Notes: generated by a model from the letters alone, not told the origin. A stretch of 29,935 bases of DNA from Gnetum montanum (GCA_015680685.1 MNCI01036280.1:5309-35243); one strand, 5' to 3'. Positions 9,036 through 18,781 are shown, numbered from the stretch's first letter. A program made the numbers and translations.

Positions 9036-9060
9036 TGCATTGACTCTTGACACTTCATCA

Positions 9061-10997
9061 ATGGGCCATAATAGGACAACATCTCTTGGAATGTTCATAT
9101 TTGTACACATTGCATCCATTTTCATCTTCCAAACTTGAGTTTGTAACCTCTTCCACTACAAAAACTTTTCCGTTGTAATTTTCTTGTCTATTATCCCTCT
9201 TCTTATTCTTATCATTGTTCTTGGTGAATACTTGTTCAGTTTTCTCTTCTACTATCTTAAGTGTTGTTGCAAACTTTTCATCCATAAAGTCTCACATTTT
9301 CTTTACATTTTTTGCAATATCATTTACTAATTTTTGGGTTGGTAGAGTTTTTTGTTGAATCACATCTTTCATGGTTTCCTCTTCTTGTGTCTCATAAATT
9401 CTTACATCTATTCTCTTAAGAGTAGGATCTTTGTTATACTCTTTAATTAACTCTCTCTTATGTATCTCCCCTTCTTCTTTTGTCACTTGGTGTAATAACC
9501 AATGGATTTAATGTATTGTCATTTCGAACAATCTTCCTTGGGCATACACTTCAAGGATCTCTCTTGTTTCTTAATGCATCAATAATGTGTTGCAATTATT
9601 CTCTTAGAGAAAATCCGTGACTTAGACATCTATGTAATAATGGATAATATTTTCTCATTGTTGCATTAAGGAATTCATATATCTCTTGCTTCCATCCTTG
9701 GATTTATTTTCTCAAGTTAGACACTCTTGAATAGCTTTAATACTTGTCATTCAAGAACTCTATCATGGTACTCCATCGTCTGATTGATTTTGATTCAAAG
9801 GATTTCTACCAACTTTCTGCTTTCTTTATGAGTCTTTTGGGAAACTACTTTAATTTCTACTAATCATTCTCTATGTTCTATAGGATGTAAACATCATGAA
9901 ATGCTTAAAGGTGACAATGTCGATTTACATTATATCCCCCTTCAAACATTAGGATGTTGTTCATATCAAGTTGCTTGATGCAACTATTCCTTAGGTGCCT
10001 AAGTTGTATGTGTACTACTTCTCTAATGTTGATAATGTTTCGAGTGGTCAATAAGGGTTCTTCATAGCCTTTGAGCTTGTAATCTCTATTGTAGTAGTGA
10101 CCCTTTCAATGCTCATAATGTTCTCTTCTTTCATGCCTTAGTTCCCTTTCTCTATCTTTTTCATCATCATCTTCCTCATTAGGATGCTTTCTTCTATTGG
10201 TGTATTTGTCATGATCCGTCTTCTCTTCCTATTATGATTCCTTGGTCTACATTCTCCCTTGTTAAAGTTTGTTGATGAGTGTAATGAAGAGGATGAAGGA
10301 CTTGGAGAATGGTGTTAATTGGTTCTTCTTGTATGACTGCTTGATTCATCTCTTTTGGGTCAATTGGAGGTCCTAGGCCTTGAAATCCTCCTAAGTTTGA
10401 AATCCACCTCATCTCTTCTCAAAGTTTTTGCAAGGGCTAAACGTAATTTTGACTTCACAGGATCTTCAATGTACAAAATAGGTGATCGAGAACTAGATCT
10501 ATGAGAATGATGAGACTTCTCAACTTTGTATGGTATATATTCCTTCTCTATAAGGATGCTTGTTTGTGATGCCTTTTTTCCTTTCTCTTGTTCAAATGTT
10601 GCTGCTATAATAACATCTCTTCATGCTTAGGCCTCTATTAGTTAGTATGGCCTTGTCATGTTCTTGGTAACTTGGTAGCCTTCTTAGGCATGGCGAAGAC
10701 TTGATTTCAATAGAGTTGCTTAGAGCATAAACAATGTTGAATGATTAGGTGGCAATATAATGTTACATTGGAAGTATCTCCATCTAAACTAGTCATCCTA
10801 TAGAAAATAAGTGTACAGTCAGGATAATAAGAATCAGTATGAGCATGTGATATTCTACTTTGCATCAGTTCACTCCAATTTTCTTCATTATGATTTCTAT
10901 CATTGCTTTCATTAATATCAATGGGAGGTGGAGTTTTTAATTTATGTGTGAAGCCATTTTTTAAAAGTCTGTTAACATTCATGCATGTGTTTTTCAA
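9061..10997 (-). pseudogene. gag of element C (degenerate, cut by element 1)
   Basis: The start is placed at the ATG at 10997, where HTDSYYPDCTLIFYRM aligns with HPDDYIPNFTFILHQD of element 2 gag. Stops and frame changes are frequent. The acidic linker (9486-9292) and MDEKFATTLKIVEE (9285 on) match element 1 and element 3 gag. The reading ends in the zinc-knuckle region at CNVYKYEHSKRCCPIMAH, where the second Cys is now Tyr, exactly at the LTR of element 1. The rest of element C must lie beyond element 1, outside the window. Confidence 0.75.
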
Positions 10998-11086
10998 AAA
11001 TTATTCTAAGTGTGTGAAAGATAAGCTTAACAATACTTGATATAGCAAACTATGTTAAAATCAACTAACTAGCAAACATTGATACA

Positions 11087-11104
11087 TCCTCGATAACAAC
11101 ACCA
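11087..11104 (-). promoter_or_regulatory. Primer binding site of element C (strongly decayed)
   Basis: Sense TGGTGTTGTTATCGAGGA lies next to the LTR start at 11106 and differs from the tRNA-Asp complement at six sites, all transitions of the C-to-T or G-to-A kind. This makes element C older than element 1, if decay rates were equal. Confidence 0.6.
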
Positions 11105-11105
11105 A

Positions 11106-11288
11106 TGATGAGTGATAGAGAATTCCAACACTCAACCATACAAGTCACAAGTGTTAATGCATGACCAAATCATAATTCCTTGATGGATAAGGTAACTGTA
11201 CTAGTGAGTTGATGATAAGTCTGCAATCATTATCTTCTCACTTAGAGTTAGCAAAGTGCAAAATATATGGGTTAACTTTCTTTGAGGT
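11106..11288 (-). repeat. 5' LTR of element C, first part (family C)
   Basis: It starts TGATGAGTGATAG with the CAACACTCAACCATAC block shared by LTR families A and B. It stops at GAGGT, the target duplication of element 2, and resumes at 18193. Without element 2, GAGGTATACGATT would match the GAGGTATATGATT found inside LTR B itself (about 11461). Confidence 0.75.
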
Positions 11289-11944
11289 TGATGAGTGGTG
11301 GGTATCCCTACACTCAACCATACGAAACGAGCATAGCACGTGCGATCCGGTCGAACTCCGCAGACTAAATGCCTAAACGCCACAAGGAACACTTGGGGTT
11401 AATTAATTGTTGTCTTCCCAAACTTACTTGTTTTTATCACGATGTATGGTTAAGTAAATCTGAGGTATATGATTTTTTTGGTATTTTCTGGTTTTTCTCC
11501 TATGCTAAGAGGTGAAGGGTAGCTAGGCTAGAACTAACTCTAACTACAACACTAAGTCCTAGCATCAGCATCCGTTCCCACTTGCCGTACACACCCTAAA
11601 CTATGCAACTATGGCTACCAAACGCTAATCCTTACTAGGATTACCACACGTAATGCACGTGCTCGAAGTGGTCGTACTGAGGCACTTAACTAATCTAAGT
11701 GTGATAAGCATCCGTTCCTTGGCTAGCCATACACATCCTGGAATGCTCGTAACCAAGTCTTACTTATCCCACGATCTAGGAGTTGAGGGTAAGAAGGCCT
11801 AATCGCAATGAGTAGCCCCTTGATTAGCCATACACATTCGTCAATGCTCGTAATCAAGTCGTACTCATGCTGTGCTAACAACATGTAATAAATAACATAT
11901 AATAAAACCTATCCATGCACTACAAGGTTTATCTGCAAAGCTCG

Positions 11945-11997
11945 TCTTTATTGTCGTATACAACTTGCATTCAGGTACAAAGATGCTCGAATAAAGA
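11945..11997 (-). terminator. AATAAA stem-loop in LTR B (3' copy)
   Basis: Arms TCTTTATT (11945-11952) and AATAAAGA (11990-11997) are perfect complements over a 37-nt loop. The sense transcript would carry AAUAAAGA in the 3' arm, about 170 bp downstream of the TATA box. Confidence 0.6.
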
Positions 11998-12119
11998 TCT
12001 GTTCACTTGGGGACTCCTACTATGGGCACATGGGAAATTATTCTATCTCTAGAGTGATCAATCTGCCAGAGCTTCGCTACTTTACGCCTAGGATGATGAA
12101 TAAGGGGAGTGCCACCTCT

Positions 12120-12205
12120 TATTTATAAATATGGTGGCGGACCGCGATATCGTGTACGCGATATCGTAGGGGACGACACGATATCGCAGCTCATGCGATA
12201 TTGTG
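12120..12205 (-). promoter_or_regulatory. LTR B promoter: GATATC array and TATA box (3' copy)
   Basis: TATTTATAAATA (12120-12131) is itself a palindrome and gives a TATA box in the sense direction. Positions 12141-12205 hold four CGATATCG cores, the last mutated, spaced about 14-24 bp apart. In sense orientation the array is immediately upstream of the TATA box. Confidence 0.6.
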
Positions 12206-12213
12206 TCCCATCA

Positions 12214-12822
12214 TACCCCCATGACTAAATGAAAACTCATCCTTGAGTTCATTACAATGATATCGGGTAGGTATGGAATTATTGAGGGAATGGAACTAAT
12301 GGGATGACATGTGAACGGATCATTATTACAAGACTTGACAAAACTGGTGTTCATGACAACAAGGGTGAACACCTTATTACATTGACATCAGGCCACATTT
12401 GGTAGTTGAGAGAAAAGAGGAGAGAGAAGAGAAGAGAAGAGGAGAGAAGAGTCTTGTTGCTGCCAATGCCTAGATTGCACCTTTCATTGTCCATCCGTTA
12501 ATGCATCATCAATCCTGCTCCTTGCATAGTTGCTTCAGCACTGCTCCATTCCAAGTGCTTCCTCCAGATCTAGTCCGTTGTTGTATGATCACCATCTGCA
12601 CACACAACACAGTCTTATATTAGCAAGCATAGATAAATAAATTTCAATGTGGTTATACCTTGCTTTGCTGTAAGTCCATTGGCTGGGTTGTGGTATGGAT
12701 GATATGGATCTGGGAACATATAAGTGATGACTACCAAAGGTGTAGGGGTTAGGAAGAGAAACAAAAAAATTCGGGGCTTAGGAGAAAAATTGAAAAATCA
12801 GACCTCGTACCCCCATGACTAA
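12214..12822. repeat. 579-bp segment bounded by a 15-bp direct repeat (polypurine-tract duplication)
   Basis: TACCCCCATGACTAA occurs at 12214-12228, touching the LTR, and again at 12808-12822. In sense orientation it reads as a G-rich tract just before the LTR, so it may include the polypurine tract. The enclosed 579 bp have no counterpart in element 1. They contain a GA-rich run (about 12409-12452). On the minus strand they also show a plausible short intron: donor AAG/GTATAAC near 12655, acceptor TGTGTGCAG near 12597. Direct repeats at both ends suggest a strand-transfer or recombination product, perhaps with captured host sequence. Confidence 0.5.
12409..12452. repeat. GA-rich low-complexity tract
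   Basis: Run of GAGA, AAGAG and GGAGA units on the plus strand. No gene; microsatellite-like. Confidence 0.8.
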
Positions 12823-14216
12823 TCGCGAACCTCCGGTAGTGAAAGAATGGAGAAAGAAAAGGAGTAATGAAGAGAGATAAAAATGGACAACTAGGACATC
12901 GATAAAAAAGATGTCAAGATGGAAATGAACAAAATAAAATAAAATTAATTGCAAAATGTTTAAGAAAAATAATTTAACTAAAGCACCAAATAGGAATGTC
13001 AATGGATCCTCCCCAAAGCAGGCTCATGCCCTTAGTGCCCTGACAATCCCACATTCAAAGAGTCCGTAGGCTCTGGGAATGTCCTTTGGAACAAGAGTTA
13101 AAGTCTTAACCATAAGAATTTACCAAAAAGAAAATAATGTATCTACAAAAATATACACTAATGGTACAACCAGCAATGAGGTGAACAGTGGAGAGAGGAG
13201 TGGAGAGAAGAGGATGGAATGGAATCCCAAAGACAAGGTGGTGTATAGCCCCTTGTGTGTTACATGATTAATGTGACTTGGAAAATCTCATTCCAACTCT
13301 GGCCTCAAACCAACCACATCCAGTGACTTCGCATCAATACACTTGGCTACCATCCACTGGGGTAACAAGAATGCATCTCCAAAAGCCACCACCATTTTGA
13401 CGAAACAAAGGAGAGAATGGAAAGCGAGAAGGACCTTAGTTAGAGGGAACACTTTGGTTCCATAACCAGTGCTTGTAGCCCAAAGTTATTTCTTCTAAGG
13501 GGTGTGCTTTAAATCCTCACTTTTTTTGTTTTGTTTTGTGTTTTTATGCATGGGGACCACACCATGCAAAGACTTCTTATTTTTATAGTCTCAACTTTCG
13601 AAGAATGGGTAACATCGGAACGGTAAGAAAACTCAAGAAGAAAACATCCAAGCACCCAAGCTAATGACCAACACCACTGCATCAAGTTCCCTTGAAGTCA
13701 CACCCTTTTCAAACCTTGAGTCCTTTCTTAGTTTGAGAAGTACCCAGTCACCGATTCATTAAAGTTTTTATGAAAAAGGGGAACTGTACAATTCCAAGCC
13801 AAGAGAAACCATAGAATTGATGGATGGATGGATGAAGTGGACTCATTGCCTGCCATATCAAAAGAACATACCTTAGTGTCAACATTGTAACTTAAAGGTG
13901 AAAACCAAACATTAGCAATCAATGAAAAACAGTTCATCCCATCGGTCCGAACACTTATTGGATGACGAACTTACATGGTGGATGGTAGACACACACACAC
14001 ACACATACAAAATAGAAAAGTACAATGATGTTGTAAAATAAAAACAAGAAAAGTTAAAGAAATTTGTAAAACAAAAACAGAAAAAGTTAAAGAACTTTGT
14101 AAAACAAAAACAAAAAAAGTTGAAGAAATTTGTAAAACAAAAACATGTAAAACAAAAACGTGAAAAATAAAAACGTGTAAAACAAAAACTTAAAAAGAAC
14201 TAAGGGCCCCAGATGA
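12823..14216 (-). other. 3' non-coding region of element 2
   Basis: From about 13000 it aligns in order with 502-1774 of element 1, including the GGGGTGTG...CCACACCA box (13500-13567) and the A-rich repeat. The stretch 12823-13000 is A/G-rich and not clearly alignable. No intact coding frame is supported. It contains an (AC)n run at about 13989-14005. Confidence 0.6.
14025..14195. repeat. AAAACAAAAA tandem array
   Basis: Units around TTTGTAAAACAAAAACA, several including AAGTTAAAGAA, repeat about nine times with variation. It is the counterpart of 1655-1745. It sits just downstream of the integrase remnant in sense direction, as in element 1. Confidence 0.7.
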
Positions 14217-14549
14217 TTAGCATAGGTGGCCTTCTCCCCCATGACTGAGTTGTAAGGGAGAGATCCAAAATAATGAGCACCTATTTGAATTTCGCAATAG
14301 GGCCCAACTTCTCCCTGCTGATGTTCTTAGGTTGAGGGGTGGAAGTTGGCAACGCTCACATTCCAATGTGTCTATGCCACTGTTGTTGGCTTGAGTTATC
14401 TCCTCAGTTTGTTCCATGCATATTTGGCTGCTCTTCCTAGTAGCTGTCAACCACGAGGTGTATACTACAGATTGTGTGGTTGCTACATACAGGCATCTTT
14501 GTGTTTCACTTTCATGAGCACACCTCTCACATGGATACATATCCTCCAT
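14217..14549 (-). pseudogene. Protease-RT linker fused to the integrase tail (deletion junction)
   Basis: The open frame of 110 codons starts in the linker that follows protease; ICMEQTEE near residue 45 matches ICMEPSEG of element 1. It ends SLFWISPLQLSHGGEGHLC, which aligns with the last residues of element 1 integrase, SIFHVSSFPPNHGRDAHPC, including the stop. So about 2.9 kb (RT, RNase H, most of integrase) is missing, with the breakpoint near 14390. The fused frame remained open, but I know of no function for it. Confidence 0.75.
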
Positions 14550-14570
14550 GTCATCACCCGATGAATCACT

Positions 14571-15036
14571 TTATGTGATGCATGGAATCTTCTTCTTCTC
14601 GATCTTTCTGTAAAGGTACATCTCAGAAATTTGTAAGGAAAGATCACGGATTCCTAGGTACGCATCTACGGTACTTAGCCATGGCCTTCCCATTATAATT
14701 GGAAAGCCCCCTTCGTTGTTAACCTCGATCACCAGGAAATCGGCTGGATATGACCACACACAGTGGTGATAATGTCCTCCACCAATCCTAAGGGAATGGT
14801 GATGGACTGGTTAGCCAACTCCAATTGTATGTTACTCTTCTTAAGTTGAGGTAGGTTCCAGGCTTAGTACATCTTTTGTGAAATTAGGTTGACTCCAGAA
14901 CCTGAGTTAAGAAGAGCTCGATGTGGTGCATGTTCGATGATCTATAAATGAATTAAGGGGCTCCCAGGGTCAAATAGTTTCCTGGGAAGGTGGCCCACCT
15001 TTATCCAGTCAGCTACGGTATGTGTCAACATAACCG
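14571..15036 (-). pseudogene. Aspartic protease of element 2
   Basis: Order: DPGSPLIHL, then ALLNSGSGVNLIS (about 14920-14882), then QLELANQSITIPLGL, then FPIIMGRPWLSTVDAYLGI (about 14715-14660). The catalytic Asp of DSG is Asn here (NSG), so it should be inactive. A stop lies in the first part (YLAWNL region, about 14865). Otherwise it is less decayed than element 1. Confidence 0.8.
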
Positions 15037-15561
15037 TTTATGTACTTAGTTGTTGGACGGAAGGGTGCTCCGAAGTGTTAGTGATTAGAGGCCTATACAT
15101 GTACTCAACCGCTTGTTGTTGCGAGAGTTTGTCTAGGCTCCTGGTTCTGAAGAAGGGTCTCTTCTTTGTACAGTTGTCAGAACCAGCACTCGATTGGCTA
15201 TTTACATGCTGAATATTTACAGCTCTCACGGAGTTACGTTGCTGCTGTTGGGTAGGTAATTCCCCCTCCATTGTTGGAACAGGTTGTGTGGGAACTACAA
15301 GTGGTAGAGGTGCGAGTGGAGTTAGAGGATGGGATGCATGTGAGATATCTCCTGAAGGAGAAGTCCTCCTGAAGTACTCCCAAACTTGGTAGTGACGTTG
15401 GGGAGTGGTGTGACCCATAGAGTCACCTGGAGAAACCGGCTGCTACACATAATATCCATAAGGATCAGGTTTCCAGTAAGGGTATTGATGTGCTGGCGGT
15501 GGCATCCCCCATGACTATGGATATTGCCACTGCTGATGTTGTCCAATGGGTTGTGGTGGCG
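15037..15561 (-). pseudogene. gag-protease spacer of element 2
   Basis: The frame 15418-15038 is open for 126 codons, rich in Ser, Pro, Thr and Gln, with a KKRPFFRTRSLDKL basic stretch. It corresponds to the P/H-rich spacer of element 1 (about 5800-5570). Upstream is more Q/P/H-rich sequence up to the gap. No enzyme motif; it is probably an unstructured linker. Confidence 0.6.
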
Positions 15562-16093
15562 NNNNNNNNNNNNNNNNNNNNNNNNNNNNNNNNNNNNNNN
15601 NNNNNNNNNNNNNNNNNNNNNNNNNNNNNNNNNNNNNNNNNNNNNNNNNNNNNNNNNNNNNNNNNNNNNNNNNNNNNNNNNNNNNNNNNNNNNNNNNNNN
15701 NNNNNNNNNNNNNNNNNNNNNNNNNNNNNNNNNNNNNNNNNNNNNNNNNNNNNNNNNNNNNNNNNNNNNNNNNNNNNNNNNNNNNNNNNNNNNNNNNNNN
15801 NNNNNNNNNNNNNNNNNNNNNNNNNNNNNNNNNNNNNNNNNNNNNNNNNNNNNNNNNNNNNNNNNNNNNNNNNNNNNNNNNNNNNNNNNNNNNNNNNNNN
15901 NNNNNNNNNNNNNNNNNNNNNNNNNNNNNNNNNNNNNNNNNNNNNNNNNNNNNNNNNNNNNNNNNNNNNNNNNNNNNNNNNNNNNNNNNNNNNNNNNNNN
16001 NNNNNNNNNNNNNNNNNNNNNNNNNNNNNNNNNNNNNNNNNNNNNNNNNNNNNNNNNNNNNNNNNNNNNNNNNNNNNNNNNNNNNNNNNNNNN
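15562..16093. other. Assembly gap (532 Ns)
   Basis: All bases are N. By comparison with element 1 the missing part is the C-terminal half of gag, including the zinc knuckle. The true length is unknown. Confidence 0.99.
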
Positions 16094-17347
16094 AGCATCC
16101 AAGGGTTCATAAGCACCTTGTTTCCAGCCTTGGATCTTCTTCCACAAGTTGGACACTCTGGAGTACGTCTGATATTTGTTTTTGAACAGTTTAAGTATCG
16201 TACACCACCTCCTGATGGTTTCCAGTTCTAAGGATCGGTACTAGCTTTCTGCTTCTTTGGTGAGTGTCCTTGGGAATAACTTAAGTTTTTGCCACTCATT
16301 ATCTATGTTCTACAAGGCACAGGCATTGTGGAATGCCTGTAAATGATGTTGAGGATCAGCGTTGTATCCCCCTTCAAAACATGGGATATTATTTATGTCC
16401 AAATGCTTGATCCTGCTATCTTTTAGATGCCTTGTGGGGATCCTAACTACCTTTGTGATATCAAGCATGCTTCGGGTTATGAGTAGGGGCTCATCATGGT
16501 CATCTCTATCATGACATCTATGATATCTACATGGTGGTTCCCTACTCTCCCTACATCCTTGCCCTTGTCCTAACTCTCGACCTTCCTGTTGAGGTCTTTC
16601 ATCTCCTCTACTTTTACCCTCTCCATTGTGCTTACAATGGCTGCACCCGGATGTGGAAGGAGAGTGTGAATGGTGAGATGAAGGAGAAGAGGAAGGGGAT
16701 CCATCACCACGGTGATGTTTCTTACCTTCTCTTCAGCTGCTTCAGCCTCGATCGTTATAACGATCTAAGTGTCCATCCTTAGTGTGAGTGGTTGTTCCTG
16801 CCGTGAACAGTTGGTGTTCACGGGGATCAGAGTCTGAAATATGTACAGTTGAACGAAGGCTCTGATGCCTAACCTCCTCACCATTGTGAGAAGGGGGAAC
16901 ATCATTTTCTAAGAAACCCGCTATGATGGGTTCCTCATCTCCTGTTTCACTAAGGACATGGGGAACCTTGCCCTTCAACAATGTGTGTTGACTCTCCTGT
17001 CTTAAGTCCCTTCTATGTTGCACGTCTGTGGGATGGTAATCCCTCATATCGAAATCCTCAGCAACATATTCACCAAATAATTCAGTCATGCCTATCTATG
17101 CCAAGGCATGGAAAAGCATGCTAGAGATTGCTCTATCCGGGGGTAACATAATGTTACCTTGCAAGTCTCTCCATCTCAGTTGTTCGTCTTGATGAAGAAT
17201 AAAAGTAAAGTTTGGAATATAATCATCGGGATGAGTATATGTTACTTTATATTGTTTAGGACTTGGCTGGTTTAGGTTATGTGTATGGTGTTGCTGACTA
17301 TCTTCCGTGTTAGTCCTAGGTGAGTTAACTTTATGAGAAGAAGCCAT
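16094..17347 (-). pseudogene. gag of element 2
   Basis: The ATG at 17347 opens MASSHKVN, followed by HPDDYIPNFTFILHQDEQLRWRDL, a region shared with element 1 and C gag. The first frame ends at a stop after residue 83; reading continues at 17089 for 115 codons. The capsid-like part near 16320-16094 contains WQKLKLFPRTLTKEAES, YRSL and YSRVSNLWKKIQGW, typical of the plant retrotransposon gag domain. It is less damaged than element 1 gag but still interrupted, and it runs into the N gap. Confidence 0.8.
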
Positions 17348-17466
17348 TTTATTGGTGTGCTATTCACCGTTATATATGTTCTTAATTAACTAATTAACCC
17401 AAAGGTTCGTTAAGGCTCACAACGATGTGAAAGATTTCCTAATGTTCTAATTGGCGTACAAACACT
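17348..17466 (-). other. Leader of element 2
   Basis: Short stretch between LTR and gag. Unlike elements 1 and C it shows no recognisable tRNA-Asp complement next to the LTR; only ACGCC residues remain near 17455. The primer site may be lost or a different tRNA used. Confidence 0.45.
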
Positions 17467-17887
17467 TAGTGGCGGGTATCCCTACACTCAACCATACGAA
17501 ACGAGCGTAGCACACGCGATCCGGTCGAACTTCGCAAACTAAATGCCTAAACACCGCAAGGAACACTTGGGGTTAATTAATCGTTGTCTTCCCAGACTTA
17601 CTTGTTGTTGTCACGGTGTATGGTTAAGTAAGTCCGAGGTATATGATTTTTTTGGTATTTTCANGCCGTACACATCCTGGAATGCTCGTAACCAAGTCTT
17701 ACTTATCCCACGATCTAGGAGTTGAGGGTAAGAAGGCCTAATCGCGATGAGTAGCCGATTCCTTGATTAGTTGTACACATTCACCAATGCTCGTAATCAA
17801 GTCGTACTCATGTTGCGCTAACAACATTTAATAAATAACATATAATAAAACCTATCTATGCACTACAAGGTTTATCCACAAAGCTCG

Positions 17888-17940
17888 TCTTTATTGTTGT
17901 ACACAACTTGCGTTCAGGTACAAAGCTGCTCGAATAAAGA
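17888..17940 (-). terminator. AATAAA stem-loop in LTR B (5' copy)
   Basis: Arms TCTTTATT (17888-17895) and AATAAAGA (17933-17940). The loop differs from the 3' copy at several bases while the arms are identical. Confidence 0.6.
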
Positions 17941-18062
17941 TCCGTTCACTTGGGGACTTCTACTGTGGGCACATAGGAAATTATTCTATCTCTGGAGTGA
18001 TCAATCTGCCAGAGCTTCGCTACTTTACGCCTAGGATGATGAACAAGGGGAGTGCCACCTCT

Positions 18063-18180
18063 TATTTATAAATATGACGGCGGACCACGATATCGCATAC
18101 GCGATATCGTAGGGGACGACGCAATATCGCGTATGCGATATCGCATGGGATATAATATCGCGGCTCATGCGATATCGTGT
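18063..18180 (-). promoter_or_regulatory. LTR B promoter: expanded GATATC array and TATA box (5' copy)
   Basis: TATTTATAAATA at 18063-18074, then six (CG)ATATCG cores across 18087-18178, two of them degenerate. The extra pair relative to the 3' copy includes GCGTATGCGATATCGCAT. Confidence 0.6.
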
Positions 18181-18584
18181 CCCATCAGAGGTATACGATT
18201 AGTTGATGTGTTTTTGTCTCTAAGTATGCTAAGGGTAAATATGGTAAATATGAATATGAAGTTTATTACTAAAGACATCAAAAATATAAATTTATTCTAT
18301 CCTATTGGCGATAAGCATCAAGTCCTAGCTTATCGTACACGTCCTAGGCTAGTGTAATTATTACTAGAATTACTAAGTAACTTTACCACTAAACAATCAA
18401 GTCACTACTAGCTTATTAAGAAACTACACTTTACGCTTGAAACTAGTCATACTTATTTTGCCTATATTAACAAACATGGTAACAGTAAATGACTTAGGAA
18501 ATGTAAACGATAAATTAAAAGTAAATCACATGGAAATGTAAATCTATCCTATGTGAAATGTTGTAAAGATGAAGAACAATCTCG

Positions 18585-18638
18585 ATCTTTATTTTTGTTC
18601 ATGAATTGTGTCCATGAACAATCCACTCGAATAAAGAT
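18585..18638 (-). terminator. AATAAA stem-loop in LTR C
   Basis: Arms ATCTTTATT (18585-18593) and AATAAAGAT (18630-18638). A second inner stem GTTCATG/CATGAAC lies in the loop, so this copy has the longest potential hairpin. Confidence 0.6.
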
Positions 18639-18781
18639 GTTGTAGAATTGTAATTCACCACATTGCAGACATTCACAACTACTCTAAGTTCATGAAAACA
18701 GACTACAAAAATTTTCCTAAGGGTTGACAAAAAAAAGTATTTTTTTGTGCATGAACATGGCCCACTACATTATATATTTAG

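Larger units (their letters stand above)
1..9060 (-). mobile_element. Element 1: Ty3/gypsy (Athila/Tat-type) LTR retrotransposon, degenerate
   Basis: Read on the minus strand the order is 5' LTR (9060-8108), primer binding site, gag (from 7939), aspartic protease, reverse transcriptase, RNase H, integrase (to 1775), then a non-coding 3' region. Protease-RT-RNase H-integrase order defines Ty3/gypsy. The RT and integrase C-terminal motifs and a tRNA-Asp-like primer site suggest the non-chromovirus branch. Many in-frame stops and several frameshifts make it inactive. It lies directly against gag of an older relative at 9061, so it probably inserted into that element. Its 3' LTR is not clearly present: the LTR-like block at 1-300 does not match the 5' LTR outside the palindromic array. 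The left boundary is therefore uncertain and probably outside the window. Confidence 0.85.
8108..9060 (-). repeat. 5' LTR of element 1 (family A, 953 bp)
   Basis: The plus strand begins TGATGAGCGG and ends ACTTCATCA, giving the terminal inverted repeat TGATG/CATCA. It aligns with the solo LTR at 23218-24154 over its whole length, with small indels. In sense orientation it has the palindromic array, TATAAATA box, AATAAA hairpin and then a long U5. The sense 3' end abuts the primer site; the other end abuts gag of element C at 9061. Confidence 0.9.
11289..12213 (-). repeat. 3' LTR of element 2 (family B, 925 bp)
   Basis: The plus strand begins TGATGAGTGGTGGG and ends GTGTCCCATCA. It matches 17467-18187 closely but holds about 233 bp (about 11493-11725) that are missing from the other copy at a single N. 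It contains the GATATC array, a TATA box and the AATAAA hairpin. Confidence 0.9.
11289..18187 (-). mobile_element. Element 2: non-autonomous Ty3/gypsy derivative lacking RT, RNase H and most of integrase
   Basis: About 6.9 kb, bounded by LTRs of one family (B) and flanked by the perfect duplication GAGGT at 11284-11288 and 18188-18192. In sense order: 5' LTR, gag, a 532-N gap within the gag-protease spacer, protease, a deletion junction near 14390, the last residues of integrase, the 3' non-coding region, and the 3' LTR. The N gap lies before protease, so it cannot hide RT in the normal gene order. Mobilisation would have needed enzymes from a full-length relative. Confidence 0.85.
17467..18187 (-). 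repeat. 5' LTR of element 2 (family B, collapsed)
   Basis: Matches 11289-12213. Its outer edge CCCATCA is intact, but the inner edge reads ACTTAGTGG instead of TGATGAGTGG. A single N at 17664 replaces about 233 bp present in the other LTR, most likely a bad contig join rather than a true deletion. It carries two more GATATC units than the 3' copy. Confidence 0.85.

Noticed and set aside
14025-14195. Regularly spaced repeats resembling a CRISPR array
   Set aside because: Repeats are AT-rich, variable and without unique spacers; a degenerate tandem repeat in a plant transposon.
15322-16231. Several long open frames across 15490-16231 on both strands
   Set aside because: They consist mostly of Ns from the 532-base gap and are meaningless.
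18052-18357. Plus-strand 101-codon frame across the GATATC array
   Set aside because: It crosses the LTR end and the target duplication of element 2; the RYRI-type repeats only reflect the palindromes.
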